DNA of 64,000 nucleotides from Petroclostridium xylanilyticum (GTDB lineage: Bacteria; Bacillota; Clostridia; SK-Y3). The DNA lies in contig NZ_NPML01000004.1 of the NCBI RefSeq assembly GCF_002252565.1, positions 1-64,000 on the forward strand. Direction: 5' to 3'. Made by a program: the position numbers and the translations under genes. This document shows, piece by piece, positions 50,469-59,206 of the stretch (position 1 is its first letter; each line of letters starts with the position of its first letter). A model generated the notes under the pieces. The model ran no database searches. It was not told the origin of the DNA and saw nothing but the letters and a program-made list of their open reading frames with translations.

Positions 50469-50486
50469 TTTCTTTATGTGACAAAT

Positions 50487-53000
50487 TTAATTATCTTCTA
50501 GAAGATTAGAAGGTTTCAGTTTTGCATTTTTCTTACTTGGTTTATTATTCTTTTTATTTTGAATTAAGTCATCTAAAAAGTTATCATTCTGGCCTGTGTC
50601 ATTAAGTTCCGATTGCTGCAAAGAAGAATTATTATTCTCAAAAGGTTGTTGCTGTTGTAGCGGTTGCTGCTGCCCGGTCTGTGGACCATGTTCATTACAA
50701 TATTCTCCTGACGGTAATTCGTATTTTGCATCCAAAGGTAGTATTGGATTTCCTTTACTATCCAGAATAGGAACATAAGGCTCGGGCCTTACGATGAATA
50801 CTCGTTCTTCTACAACTTCAGGAGGACAGTATTCGTTTGCTAATAGGTTATTATTCTTATCAACTTTTTCTAATACGTGAACGGTACATTCCTCTTTAGG
50901 TTCAGTCCCTTTCTTGAAATATTCGGTGCGTACCCTTGGACCTCTTGGGTCTTTATAACACAATTCTGTTGGTTTCTTGCCATCATCAATACATACCTGT
51001 GCCTGAACAATTCCAAGAGGCTGGGGAAAATCCTTGACTTCAAGCCCTTTATGAATTTCATCCATGACTGCACGCCATAGTACGATGGCCGGATTGGTTC
51101 CTGAAACCTTTATCTCTTTTGGTTCATCGTAGCCAAACCAGGTGGCAGCTACATAATAGGGAGTGAATCCAACAAACCATCTGTCTTTATCGTCTGATGT
51201 GGTACCCGTTTTCCCGGCAGCCGGCATATTGTTTGATAACCTTGCCGGCGTGCCGGTACCTTGCTGGACTACACTCTTTAGCATCTGGGTCATCAAAAAA
51301 GCCGTTTGCTCGCTCATGGCTATATGTGTTTTTTTCTTTTTCTCTAGCAAAACTTTTCCTTCATAATCCAATACTTTGGTATAGGTATAGGGAGAGGTAT
51401 ACTTCCCATTGTTTACAAAAGGGACGTAAGCGGCTGTCATTTCTAAAACGGAAATACCATCGGTCAGTCCTCCAAGGGCGAGGGAGTTAAGGTTTTTATC
51501 CGTATATATTTTACCATCCTGCCGTTTTTCCCGCTCAACCAGTGAAGTTATGGCGACATTGGTTTTTAAAAAATTAAACGAATTATCAATTCCCAGTTTG
51601 TCTAAAACTTTGACTGCCGGTATATTTCTGGACCATTCAATAGCGGTCCTGATAGGTGTAAGACCATGAAACTTATTGTCATAATTTTTAGGAGACCATC
51701 CGTTTATAGTAATAGGCACGTCATCAATCACTGTTGCAGGAGTAATTAAACCGTATTCCAATGCGGGAGCGTATACTCCAATGGGCTTTATGGCGGAACC
51801 GGGCTGGCGGACAGTCTGGGTAGCCCGGTTTAAGGTGCGCTTTGCAGTTTTTTCACCTCTTCCGCCAACCATACCTTTTACTTGTCCGGTGTACGGGTCC
51901 ATGATTAACATGGCAGCTTCCGGTTGTATATCTCCTTTAATTTGCGGAAAGTTTTTAGGATCTTTAAAAACTTTGTCCATAGCATTCTGTATTGTAGGGT
52001 CTATGGTTGCATAGATTTTTAATCCGCCTGTATATAACATTTTTGAAGCTATGGCTTTAGAATATCCTTTTTCTTTCTGCAAATCGTTCAACACATCATT
52101 AATAACCTGGTCTACAAAATATGACTGTTTACTGGTACGTTGTTGGTTTGAACCTTTTTTAAAGTTTAACTTTTCATTTAAAGCCTTTTCATATTCGTCT
52201 TTATTGATATAGCCAAGTTCAAACATTTTCTTTAAAACAATTTCCTGCTTTTTCTTATTGTTCTCAGGATTGATAAATGGGTCATAATAAGTAGGATATT
52301 GTGTAATACCGGCAATGGATGCTGCCTCTGCAAGCGTTAACTCGCTTACATCTTTATCAAAATAGGTGTTGGCAGCTGCCTGAACACCATTAGTTCCCTG
52401 GCTTAAGTAGATGGTATTCAGGTAAAGTTCTAAAATTTGATCTTTAGAGTATTTTTTTTCAAGATTAATAGCTCTCCACATTTCCTGTATTTTTCTCTTT
52501 TCTGATACCTCTTTATCGCCGGTAAGGTTCTTAACAAGCTGCTGGGTGATCGTGCTGCCGCCGTAAGATGCATCACGTTTGAAGACATAATTGATGGTTG
52601 CACCCAATGTCCTTTTGATATCGACCCCAAAGTGTTTCCTAAATCTTTCGTCTTCTATCGCAATAAAAGCGTTTTTCAGATGCTCGGGAATGGAATTGAT
52701 ATCTACCCAGACCCTGTTTTCCTCTCCATATAACCGTTCCAACTCTTTAGCTTCACCGGTTTTAGGATCAATATAATACACGAAAGAGGTAAAGTTAAGC
52801 TTGAGATCATCAATGTTTAATTCCTTAGTAGTATCTATGTAGCCATATAAAGTACCACCTAAAATTCCTGCAGTTGCAACTCCTGCAAATAGTCCGATTA
52901 TTAAAAGTATTTTAAAGAATACAGAAAAAAATCTAAAGGTTCCTTTTTTATCTTTATTTGATTTCTGCCCCTTTTTTGGAGACATATTATTTTCTGGCAT
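50487..53000 (-). CDS. ponA: Class A penicillin-binding protein (PBP1A-type)
   Basis: The 837-residue bifunctional enzyme has a basic cytoplasmic start, a single membrane anchor (about 25-52), a GT51 transglycosylase domain with AIEDERFRKHFGVD, and a transpeptidase domain with SxxK (GSAIKP), the SRN motif and KTGTTSD. The C-terminal about 130 residues hold CYKDP/ECTVH/YCPPE cysteine segments followed by a Gln/Asn-rich tail (about 775-810), low-complexity and lineage-specific. The ATG at 53000 follows AGGAGG; an upstream ATG is not supported. It polymerises and cross-links peptidoglycan. Confidence 0.93.
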   Translation of the reverse strand: MPENNMSPKKGQKSNKDKKGTFRFFSVFFKILLIIGLFAGVATAGILGGTLYGYIDTTKELNIDDLKLNFTSFVYYIDPKTGEAKELERLYGEENRVWVDINSIPEHLKNAFIAIEDERFRKHFGVDIKRTLGATINYVFKRDASYGGSTITQQLVKNLTGDKEVSEKRKIQEMWRAINLEKKYSKDQILELYLNTIYLSQGTNGVQAAANTYFDKDVSELTLAEAASIAGITQYPTYYDPFINPENNKKKQEIVLKKMFELGYINKDEYEKALNEKLNFKKGSNQQRTSKQSYFVDQVINDVLNDLQKEKGYSKAIASKMLYTGGLKIYATIDPTIQNAMDKVFKDPKNFPQIKGDIQPEAAMLIMDPYTGQVKGMVGGRGEKTAKRTLNRATQTVRQPGSAIKPIGVYAPALEYGLITPATVIDDVPITINGWSPKNYDNKFHGLTPIRTAIEWSRNIPAVKVLDKLGIDNSFNFLKTNVAITSLVEREKRQDGKIYTDKNLNSLALGGLTDGISVLEMTAAYVPFVNNGKYTSPYTYTKVLDYEGKVLLEKKKKTHIAMSEQTAFLMTQMLKSVVQQGTGTPARLSNNMPAAGKTGTTSDDKDRWFVGFTPYYVAATWFGYDEPKEIKVSGTNPAIVLWRAVMDEIHKGLEVKDFPQPLGIVQAQVCIDDGKKPTELCYKDPRGPRVRTEYFKKGTEPKEECTVHVLEKVDKNNNLLANEYCPPEVVEERVFIVRPEPYVPILDSKGNPILPLDAKYELPSGEYCNEHGPQTGQQQPLQQQQPFENNNSSLQQSELNDTGQNDNFLDDLIQNKKNNKPSKKNAKLKPSNLLEDN

Positions 53001-53459
53001 ATATATCCTCCTACCTGTTACTATATAAAAACCTATATCCATCATATTATAACATAAAAATGTACTAAATGAATTAAAAAAATATTAAAAAAAGCTTTAG
53101 TTCTAAATAAAGCGAATGTTAAAGTATCGATAACTATATATTTACTGATAATGATTTTACATGGCAGATAAAGTAAATAAGTTCACAGTTCACGGTTCAC
53201 AGTAAAAGCTATTAAATCGTTTACTACTGTGAACTGAGAACTGTTAACTGTGAACTATATAATATCAAAATCATAAATAGATTAATGCAGTTATCGATGA
53301 AATTCGCGAAGTTTGTATTAAGGAAATATTGAATTTTAAACTTCGCTCATTATAAGCATATATAATTATAACCTAATAGCTGAATTTTATATAAAATGAG
53401 TATATTTTTTCTTATCCTTGTAAATAATACTTACAAAATACATACATGGAGGTATTATT
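53001..53459. repeat. Nested foldback repeat in intergenic gap
   Basis: This gap holds an inner inverted repeat with arms 53181-53204 and 53225-53255, built of TTCACAGT units, enclosed by a second pair, ATCGATAACT (53126-53135) and AGTTATCGAT (53289-53298). A further 9-bp pair GCGAAGTTT/AAACTTCGC lies at 53306-53346. Size and nesting suggest a MITE-like insertion, or two. No coding potential. A promoter for the downstream BofC-domain gene must lie near its end (RBS GGAGGT). Confidence 0.5.
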
Positions 53460-54146
53460 ATGGCAAGAAGAAGGTCCTACAGGTTAGTGACATTCTGTTG
53501 CTTTATCATTTTACTGATAAGTTTTGGTTTTGGATATTATATCAATACGCCAGATAGGTCAAATAATAAGGACAATAAGCAAGTTGCCCAAAATGACAAA
53601 TCAAATGCAGGAGAGACTGAAAAAATAGAAAAAAGTAATCTTGAAGAAAAAGTAAATATTGATAACCCAAACCATGAAGGTGGTGAGGGTGAAGCTAATA
53701 ATGAAGGTATAATTGAACCGGTAAATATAGATATTCAAAAACAAAGAATTACTATTAACACAAGGGTAACTTTTAAACGCAATTATTTAAAATGTAACCA
53801 TCAACTAACAGAAGAAGTCAATGCACCTCAAGATTTGATAAATCTTACTGAGGAAGAATTAAAAAAGCTTTATCCTAACTGGAAGTTAGAAAGTTTCGGT
53901 AGTGAACGGGTAGTACTTTCTACCGATGTTGATGAGCAATGTCCAAACCACTATATCGTAAAAGAATATGATGGGAAAGTAGGATTGTTCTATCAAATTC
54001 CTGTAAATGGGAAAGATTTTATACGTGATATCGGAAATATAAATATTGAACAGCTTAGACAGGATGACAGGGAAAAATTGAAAAAAGGTATAGCAGTTGA
54101 TTCTGATGAAGAATTGGCACAGCTTCTTGAAGATTTTACAAGTTAA
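53460..54146 (+). CDS. BofC-domain protein (regulator of sigma-K checkpoint type)
   Basis: The 228-residue protein has an N-terminal membrane anchor (about 10-27), a disordered charged linker (about 30-90) and two BofC-like parts: TRVTFKRNYLKCNHQLTEE, and EYDGKVGLFYQI near the end. BofC inhibits the SpoIVB signal that triggers pro-sigma-K processing in Bacillus. Its position directly upstream of the sigK locus fits that pathway. The long linker is unlike the Bacillus protein. Confidence 0.8.
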   Translation: MARRRSYRLVTFCCFIILLISFGFGYYINTPDRSNNKDNKQVAQNDKSNAGETEKIEKSNLEEKVNIDNPNHEGGEGEANNEGIIEPVNIDIQKQRITINTRVTFKRNYLKCNHQLTEEVNAPQDLINLTEEELKKLYPNWKLESFGSERVVLSTDVDEQCPNHYIVKEYDGKVGLFYQIPVNGKDFIRDIGNINIEQLRQDDREKLKKGIAVDSDEELAQLLEDFTS

Positions 54147-54162
54147 AAAATATCAACTTTTA

Positions 54163-54426
54163 AAGATATGAAATTTTAGTTGAGCGTATACAGAAAAAAT
54201 GAGACATAGGGACATATAATAAAAAACATTGCTAGACATGCACACATTGAAATGAATTTTCATATATTTATATGGAATCATTATTTCCGGAGGTGTCTTA
54301 GCAATGTTTTCAGTTTTCTTAACGGTTTTTTCAGTTACTCTAAAGTATATTTTCCTGCTAGTTTCCTATGTATCAAATACAAATTCATTTCCTCAGCCTT
54401 TGTCAACTGAAGAAGAGCAGATGTAT
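54163..54426 (+). repeat. Left copy of the sigK promoter and 5' end
   Basis: About 264 bp are repeated in the same orientation at 56292-56554, differing by one A in a run. The repeat includes about 140 bp of upstream DNA and the first 41 codons of sigK. Identity ends abruptly at 54426, right after the Tyr-41 codon. Confidence 0.93.
54304..54426 (+). pseudogene. Truncated sigK (codons 1-41)
   Basis: The reading frame is identical to the pro-sequence and the first mature residues of sigma-K (ending STEEEQMY), then runs into foreign DNA and stops at 54537 after 36 unrelated codons. It has the sigK ribosome binding site GGAGGTG. No sigma domain remains, so it is non-functional unless restored by rearrangement. 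The break is at a defined codon, as expected for an element insertion site. Confidence 0.88.
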
Positions 54427-54578
54427 GATGTTATATCCATTAGCTTTTCTTCAACAAGTGCTTCTAAAACATCCGTACGTACATTGCTATTATCACAGCG
54501 AACACCACCGGAAATACTTTTATTATTACATACGTAGTAACTAACTAATTCTTGAATCGGTACTTTTTTTACATGTAA
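54427..54578 (-). pseudogene. Remnant of a large serine recombinase (SpoIVCA-like)
   Basis: On the minus strand, starting next to the sigK break, the frame reads VPIQELVSYYVC, then SGGVRCDNSNVRTDVLEALV. This is the zinc-ribbon segment of large serine recombinases (YYxC...CxN...). The catalytic domain and the terminal coiled coil are missing. Opposite orientation to sigK and direct contact with its 5' part is the arrangement of spoIVCA beside spoIVCB in the B. subtilis skin element. No alignment was run. Confidence 0.6.
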
Positions 54579-54717
54579 TTAAATATATAAGTTATTCTAT
54601 TACAGATTATGTTAAAACTCAATATTTGTTATTACAATAAGAAAATTACATAAAATATGGATATACTTGGTTTATTATGATATAATAAATCTACAATAAT
54701 TTTGGAGGTATATGGTT

Positions 54718-55044
54718 ATGGGACAAACTGTTGATGTTAATAGTGTAAAAAATGATATTGATAGAATTAAGGATCAAATTATTTCTCACTATGCTCCTTC
54801 AAAGATTATACTTTTTGGTTCACAAGCTAAAGGAACTGCTACAAGCAAAAGTGATATTGACTTATGTATAATTAAAGATACTGACAACAAGAAAGAATTG
54901 TTAACGGATATGTATCTAAATGTTGAAAGTAATAAGCCGTTTGATTTACTTCTTTATACAACCGATGAATGGTACGACTGTGTAAATGATACTACTAGTT
55001 TTGCATATCTAATTAATAAGAAAGGAATTACCATATATGGTTGA
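54718..55044 (+). CDS. MNT-type minimal nucleotidyltransferase (antitoxin-like)
   Basis: The 108-residue protein contains the pol-beta nucleotidyltransferase signature: GSQAKGTATSKSDIDL, with the two acidic metal ligands in SDIDL, and a third acidic residue in FDLLLY. The ATG at 54718 is 9 bp from GGAGG; an ATG at 54712 would be too near. It overlaps the HEPN gene by 8 bp. In MNT-HEPN pairs the nucleotidyltransferase modifies and silences the HEPN partner. It lies in the former skin-like segment, as a cargo gene. A TATAAT box lies at 54681-54686. Confidence 0.85.
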   Translation: MGQTVDVNSVKNDIDRIKDQIISHYAPSKIILFGSQAKGTATSKSDIDLCIIKDTDNKKELLTDMYLNVESNKPFDLLLYTTDEWYDCVNDTTSFAYLINKKGITIYG

Positions 55045-55420
55045 CAGCTCGAGATATGTTGATTGGCTTGAAAAAGCGCAAAGAGATATAAAATCAGCGA
55101 AAGTACTAAAGCAAAATGATTGTGGCAATGATGTAGTTGCATTTCATTGTCAGCAAGCTGTAGAGAAAGCCCTCAAAGGCTACTTGCTCAAAAAAACTGG
55201 ACAGATTGTCGAAGGACATAGTCTTATTTATTTGTGTAAGGAAGCATCAGGATATAACAGTGGTTTCAAAACAAAATTAAAAGATTGCGCCTTTGTTAAT
55301 CAATACTATATTGAGACACGTTATCCAGCGGATATACCTCTTATTGTATCAGATGAAGAAGCTGAAGAATGTATTGCTATTTCTGAAGACATCTATAAAA
55401 TTGTGAATGATAATATTTGA
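55037..55420 (+). CDS. HEPN-domain protein (toxin-like partner of MNT)
   Basis: The 127-residue all-helical protein has the HEPN_C (PF05168-like) pattern: WLEKAQRDIKSAKVL, then FHCQQAVEKALKGYL and ETRYPAD. The strict RxxxxH RNase motif typical of HepT is not evident, so catalytic activity is doubtful. It is translationally coupled to the MNT gene. The pair is a likely toxin-antitoxin or nucleotide-binding module. Confidence 0.83.
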   Translation: MVDSSRYVDWLEKAQRDIKSAKVLKQNDCGNDVVAFHCQQAVEKALKGYLLKKTGQIVEGHSLIYLCKEASGYNSGFKTKLKDCAFVNQYYIETRYPADIPLIVSDEEAEECIAISEDIYKIVNDNI

Positions 55421-55805
55421 AGATGTCAAGGATGTCAAGGGGACGGGGCACGGTAAATTCATGAACCCACATCCTGCCAAAACTCTTTTTACAAGGTTTT
55501 TTAAAAAATGCCATTTCAACATTCATTTTTATAAGATGAGCCGTATTTTTAATGTGTTCCCCAGTTTACACTGAACAGGAAAAAGAAGCGTCCGGGGATT
55601 CGAACAATGCTATCTAAAAAAGGGTATACTCTATTAACCAGATGTTCCTTTCCGGAGATATCCAGTGTATACTGAGTATGCTTTTAAAGCGCATTAATCT
55701 TACTTGCATGTGATAGGGGAAAGCCTCACATCTACCCATTTATCATACTTTGGGTAGACCTCAGGCCTACCCCTATCACAAGTCAAATTATTGATGGTTC
55801 ATGGT
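55421..55805. other. Gene-free stretch with a strong stem-loop
   Basis: The only clear structure is GTGATAGGGG (55710-55719) paired with CCCCTATCAC (55770-55779), with an inner pair TCTACCCA/TGGGTAGA (55731-55738 and 55751-55758). It lies downstream of the transposase fragment on its strand. A direct doublet GATGTCAAG is at 55422-55439. Six-frame reading gives no convincing protein. Confidence 0.5.
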
Positions 55806-56286
55806 TCAGCCAAAGTTTATTCTTAATATATAATCTAGATACTCTTCATCTAATAACGAATGTACTTTTCTTATTTTTAAACTTTTTTTCGGATATCTTG
55901 CTTCATCTTTCCTTACCATATTTAATGAAAGTCTTTTGAGCATCGCAAGGTTTTCAGGCGCTTTTCCTTTTCTGGTTTTGCAAGCGTCTTTACTAAAGGT
56001 TGCATCAAGAGACCAATGCATACTCTCAATTCCCCAGTGCTGCCTTACTGCTTTTGCATATTCTATTACAGAGTTTACGCTCCCAAAATGAAAAGCTTTT
56101 TCCTCTGTTTTATTTCCCTTCTCTTCAGTTCTCCTGACAACCATTCCAATACCATTCATCTTTTCCCATTCTTCTTTTGCATCCATCCATTTTATATCGG
56201 TAGAGTAGTAATATATTCTTTCCTCAATTCTGCCATGCCCCTTCTCAAAAGTCCTATAGGTTGTCAATAACCCCGTCCCCTTGGCA
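55433..56286. mobile_element. Segment bounded by 16-bp inverted repeats, with ISAs1 fragment
   Basis: TGTCAAGGGGACGGGG (55433-55448) is inverted at 56271-56286 (CCCCGTCCCCTTGGCA) with one mismatch. Between them lie about 260 bp without recognisable genes, a large stem-loop (55706-55783) and a 3' fragment of an ISAs1-type transposase. The right end touches the sigK repeat within about 6 bp. It is a degraded composite rather than a live element. Confidence 0.6.
55806..56270 (-). pseudogene. ISAs1-family transposase, 3' fragment
   Basis: About 155 residues correspond to the C-terminal part of ISAs1/H-repeat transposases: YYYSTDIKWMDAKEEW, QHWGIESMHWSLDATFSKD with the last acidic catalytic residue (E in GIES), and KAPENLAMLKRLSLNM. 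The N-terminal about 200 residues with the first DDE aspartates are missing; the open frame continues artificially into sigK upstream DNA. Non-functional. Confidence 0.87.
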
Positions 56287-56291
56287 CCCTT

Positions 56292-56554
56292 AAGATATGA
56301 AATTTTAGTTGAGCGTATACAGAAAAAATGAGACATAGGGACATATAATAAAAACATTGCTAGACATGCACACATTGAAATGAATTTTCATATATTTATA
56401 TGGAATCATTATTTCCGGAGGTGTCTTAGCAATGTTTTCAGTTTTCTTAACGGTTTTTTCAGTTACTCTAAAGTATATTTTCCTGCTAGTTTCCTATGTA
56501 TCAAATACAAATTCATTTCCTCAGCCTTTGTCAACTGAAGAAGAGCAGATGTAT
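56292..56554 (+). repeat. Right copy of the sigK promoter and 5' end
   Basis: Second member of the direct repeat described at 54163-54426. Here it continues without interruption into the full sigK gene. Confidence 0.93.
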
Positions 56555-57142
56555 CTTGAAAGGTATAGGGCCGGTGATGAAGAGGCAAAGAACGTACTAA
56601 TAGAAAGAAACCTCAGGCTTGTGGCACATATCATAAAAAAATACAGCACTACGGGAAAAGATAGCGATGACCTTATATCTATCGGTACTATCGGTTTAAT
56701 AAAAGCAATTACTACCTTTGATGCTGATAAAGGTACCAGATTGGCCACCTATGCAGCTCGATGCATAGAAAATGAAATTTTAATGACAATAAGAGCGGGA
56801 AAGAAAATGCAAAATGAGGTTTCCCTGCATGATCCTATCGGGGTTGACAAGGAGGGAAATGAGATCGCACTTATAGATATCATCAGCAATGATGGTGAGT
56901 CAGTACTGGAAGAGGTAGAACTAAAAATGCAGGTAAAAAAATTGTATAATAAAATGAAGAATATCTTAAAGAATAGGGAGAAATTAGTTCTACAATTGAG
57001 GTATGGATTATTAAATGGAAACGTTAAGACACAGCGCGAAATAGCACAGATGCTCGGAATTTCTCGTTCCTATGTTTCAAGAATAGAAAAGAAGGCAATT
57101 AAAAAGCTGGGTAAAGAATTAAAAACCGAGAATAGTCTATAG
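56432..57142 (+). CDS. sigK: RNA polymerase sigma-K factor precursor (intact)
   Basis: The 236-residue protein has the hydrophobic pro-sequence (residues 1 to about 25) removed by SpoIVFB, region 2 ([39 protein letters not shown]) and region 4 ([22 protein letters not shown]). It directs late mother-cell transcription in sporulation. Full length with no element inside, so no excision is needed. A CATATATT sequence near 56389 resembles a sigma-E/K -10. The ribosome binding site GGAGGTG lies 7 bp before the ATG. Confidence 0.96.
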   Translation: MFSVFLTVFSVTLKYIFLLVSYVSNTNSFPQPLSTEEEQMYLERYRAGDEEAKNVLIERNLRLVAHIIKKYSTTGKDSDDLISIGTIGLIKAITTFDADKGTRLATYAARCIENEILMTIRAGKKMQNEVSLHDPIGVDKEGNEIALIDIISNDGESVLEEVELKMQVKKLYNKMKNILKNREKLVLQLRYGLLNGNVKTQREIAQMLGISRSYVSRIEKKAIKKLGKELKTENSL

Positions 57143-57174
57143 GTTGCTATTAGAAGAATATATAAAAAATGAAT

Positions 57175-57266
57175 CATAGTGCAGGTACAGAAGTTAAGAA
57201 GTTGTTGTGCAAGTATTAGAGGGGCAACATTTTGATAGCTACTTAACTTCTGTGTCTGGCACTATG
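57175..57266. repeat. Foldback repeat between convergent sigK and HAD genes
   Basis: Arms 57175-57198 and 57242-57266 are near-perfect inverses (CATAGTGC and GCACTATG at the outside, AGAAGTTAAG and CTTAACTTCT inside). The 43-bp loop is not conserved within. It is a MITE-like unit or a long two-way terminator. Confidence 0.6.
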
Positions 57267-57274
57267 TATGTGCG

Positions 57275-57988
57275 CTAGGCTGCAGGTTCCAGGTTTTGTA
57301 CAAACTTATAAAAATCCTCGTAGGTTCCTTTATATGTGCACTCAATAGTACCCTCATCTCTATTAATCATATAGTCTGTAATGAGAAAGGTTTGAATTCC
57401 CAGGGATGAAGCAATAAGGTCTTCTTGTACATCATTACCAACCATCATGCATTGATGAGGCAGCTTATTAATCTCTTTCAGGATTTCTTCGTAATATTTA
57501 ATTTGAGGCTTACAATAGTGGCTATCTTCGTAGGACGTAATAAATGAAAATTGTTCGGGTTTAAAACCAGCCCATTTTATTCTATGTTCTATAGCTTTTC
57601 TAGGAAATAAAGGGTTTGTCGCTAATACTAACTGGTACCCTTTATCTATAAGTATATCTATACTTTCTTTCATGATAGGCACGCTGTTTACTGATTTCCT
57701 GGTTTTTAAAAATCCACTATCATAGAAGGCGTCAAAGCGTTTTTTATATACATCAATATCACCGTCTATAAGCTTAGAAAACTTATCCATAAAAACTTCT
57801 TCATTCGTTTTGTGTTCAACATTTTGCACCATAGCTTCTGTAGCAGTCCAGATATATTTGAATAGTTTTTCAGGTGCTATAATATCGGAAAAAGCAATTC
57901 CCATTTCATGAAAATAAATTTTCATAAAATGGTCTATATCCAGCGGCAAAAGAGTACCATCCAAATCAAATAAAAAAGTATCAATCAT
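57275..57988 (-). CDS. HAD-superfamily phosphatase
   Basis: The 237-residue HAD-IA hydrolase has nucleophile motif FDLDGTLLP (D8/D10), a helical cap (about 20-95), motif II ATNPLF, a lysine in SHYCKPQIKYYEEIL and motif IV MVGNDVQEDL. ATG behind GGAGGTC. Substrate not predictable. Its 5' region faces the RluA gene. Confidence 0.88.
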   Translation of the reverse strand: MIDTFLFDLDGTLLPLDIDHFMKIYFHEMGIAFSDIIAPEKLFKYIWTATEAMVQNVEHKTNEEVFMDKFSKLIDGDIDVYKKRFDAFYDSGFLKTRKSVNSVPIMKESIDILIDKGYQLVLATNPLFPRKAIEHRIKWAGFKPEQFSFITSYEDSHYCKPQIKYYEEILKEINKLPHQCMMVGNDVQEDLIASSLGIQTFLITDYMINRDEGTIECTYKGTYEDFYKFVQNLEPAA

Positions 57989-58315
57989 ATCATAAGACCT
58001 CCAATTTTAAATGTTATATAAGCTGCAAAAAATATTCCTATTATTATCTCTGCAAAAGTTTTGTACTATTTGCTTATACGTAGTTCATTATAACATGTTC
58101 ATACTTATCTTTCAAAGAAATTTAATTTTTGCTTTGTTTATATATCAACAAAATTTATTAAAAGATTTTGATATAAATTGACAATACAAGACTAATCATA
58201 TAATATAAAATTCAATTTTAATAAACTATGTATAATACGCTCATTAATGAAAAAACAAATTACCAGCAGTGGTAGTTAGAATTTTATAAGCGCAATAGGA
58301 AAGTGAGAGATACAG
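57989..58315. promoter_or_regulatory. Divergent promoter region
   Basis: AT-rich gap of 327 bp. TTGACA (58178-58183) with TAATAT at 58201-58206 (17 bp) or TATAAT at 58199-58204 (15 bp) is the best promoter for the rightward gene. TATAAT also occurs at 58231-58236. No stable hairpin or hidden gene was found. Confidence 0.4.
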
Positions 58316-59206
58316 TTGAATAGATTTTTTGAATTAACCATCACTGAAGATATGGCTGGAAAAACTATTAAGGAAATATTATATGATTATTATGATATGT
58401 CTGCAAGACTCATTAACAGGTTGAAATTAAGCAACGGTATTTTGTTAAATGGTAAAAGCCAGTTTGTAACTGCCATTGTTCATCAGGGAGATATTTTAAA
58501 GATATCCTTACCTTTGGAAACTTCTTTAAATATTGTAGCTACTGCAATGCCTTTAGAGATAGTATACGAGGATCATGATATAATGGTAATTGATAAACCG
58601 CCGAATTTGCCTGTACATCCCAGTCAGGGGAATTACAGCAATACACTGGCAAATGGTGTAATGTACTACTGGCAGCAAAAAGGATTTAACCATATATACC
58701 GGCCGGTGAACCGGTTAGACAAAGATACGTCAGGGTTGATTATTATCGCCAAGAATCAATATGCTCACCAGCAATTTGCTAACCAGATTACTAACAAACA
58801 GTTGAAAAGAAAATATATTGCAATTGTACACGGAAACGTTGCACAAGAAAAAGGTACTATTGATTTACCTATTGCAAGAAAAGAGGGAAGCACTATAGAA
58901 CGTATGGTTAGTGAAGACGGTCAACAGGCTGTTACGCATTATAAAGTACTAAAAAGAGTGGATAATTTTACAGTAATTGAACTGGTGCTTCAAACAGGCC
59001 GGACGCACCAGATAAGAGTACATATGAGCTATATAGGGCATCCTCTTGTGGGAGACTGGCTCTATGGAAAAGAAGAGCAAGAACTAATCTCACGTCAAGC
59101 TCTTCATTCATACAGCCTGGAATTTATACATCCGGTAAGCAGGCAGGTTATGAATTTTAAAAGCGATATTCCTGGAGACATGAGAAAATTAATAGAAAAT
59201 GTATAG
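58316..59206 (+). CDS. RluA-family RNA pseudouridine synthase
   Basis: The 296-residue synthase has an S4-like N-terminal domain (about 13-75), then the catalytic domain with RPVNRLDKDTSGLII (active Asp) and the LQTGRTHQIRVH motif. It starts with TTG at 58316. Modifies uridine in rRNA or tRNA; RluD-like by pattern but target position unknown. Single gene. Confidence 0.9.
   Translation: MNRFFELTITEDMAGKTIKEILYDYYDMSARLINRLKLSNGILLNGKSQFVTAIVHQGDILKISLPLETSLNIVATAMPLEIVYEDHDIMVIDKPPNLPVHPSQGNYSNTLANGVMYYWQQKGFNHIYRPVNRLDKDTSGLIIIAKNQYAHQQFANQITNKQLKRKYIAIVHGNVAQEKGTIDLPIARKEGSTIERMVSEDGQQAVTHYKVLKRVDNFTVIELVLQTGRTHQIRVHMSYIGHPLVGDWLYGKEEQELISRQALHSYSLEFIHPVSRQVMNFKSDIPGDMRKLIENV

Noticed and set aside
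53181-53255. TTCACAGT units as a CRISPR array
   Set aside because: Units are inverted and unevenly spaced, without spacers of constant length and without cas genes. No CRISPR array was seen anywhere in the window.
54427-54537. C-terminal continuation of the first sigK frame as a real short protein
   Set aside because: The 36 codons after Tyr-41 are Ser/Leu-rich and lie antisense to the recombinase fragment.
55037-55420. Naming the HEPN gene hepT
   Set aside because: The characteristic RxxxxH RNase motif is not evident; only the general HEPN pattern is supported.
55450-55600. Minus-strand open frame (contains KMNVEMAFFKKPCK)
   Set aside because: No start, no ribosome binding site and no recognised family; it looks like leftover transposon DNA.
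56286-56375. Upstream extension of the ISAs1 frame
   Set aside because: The first about 30 codons are antisense to the sigK upstream repeat, so they are not part of the transposase.
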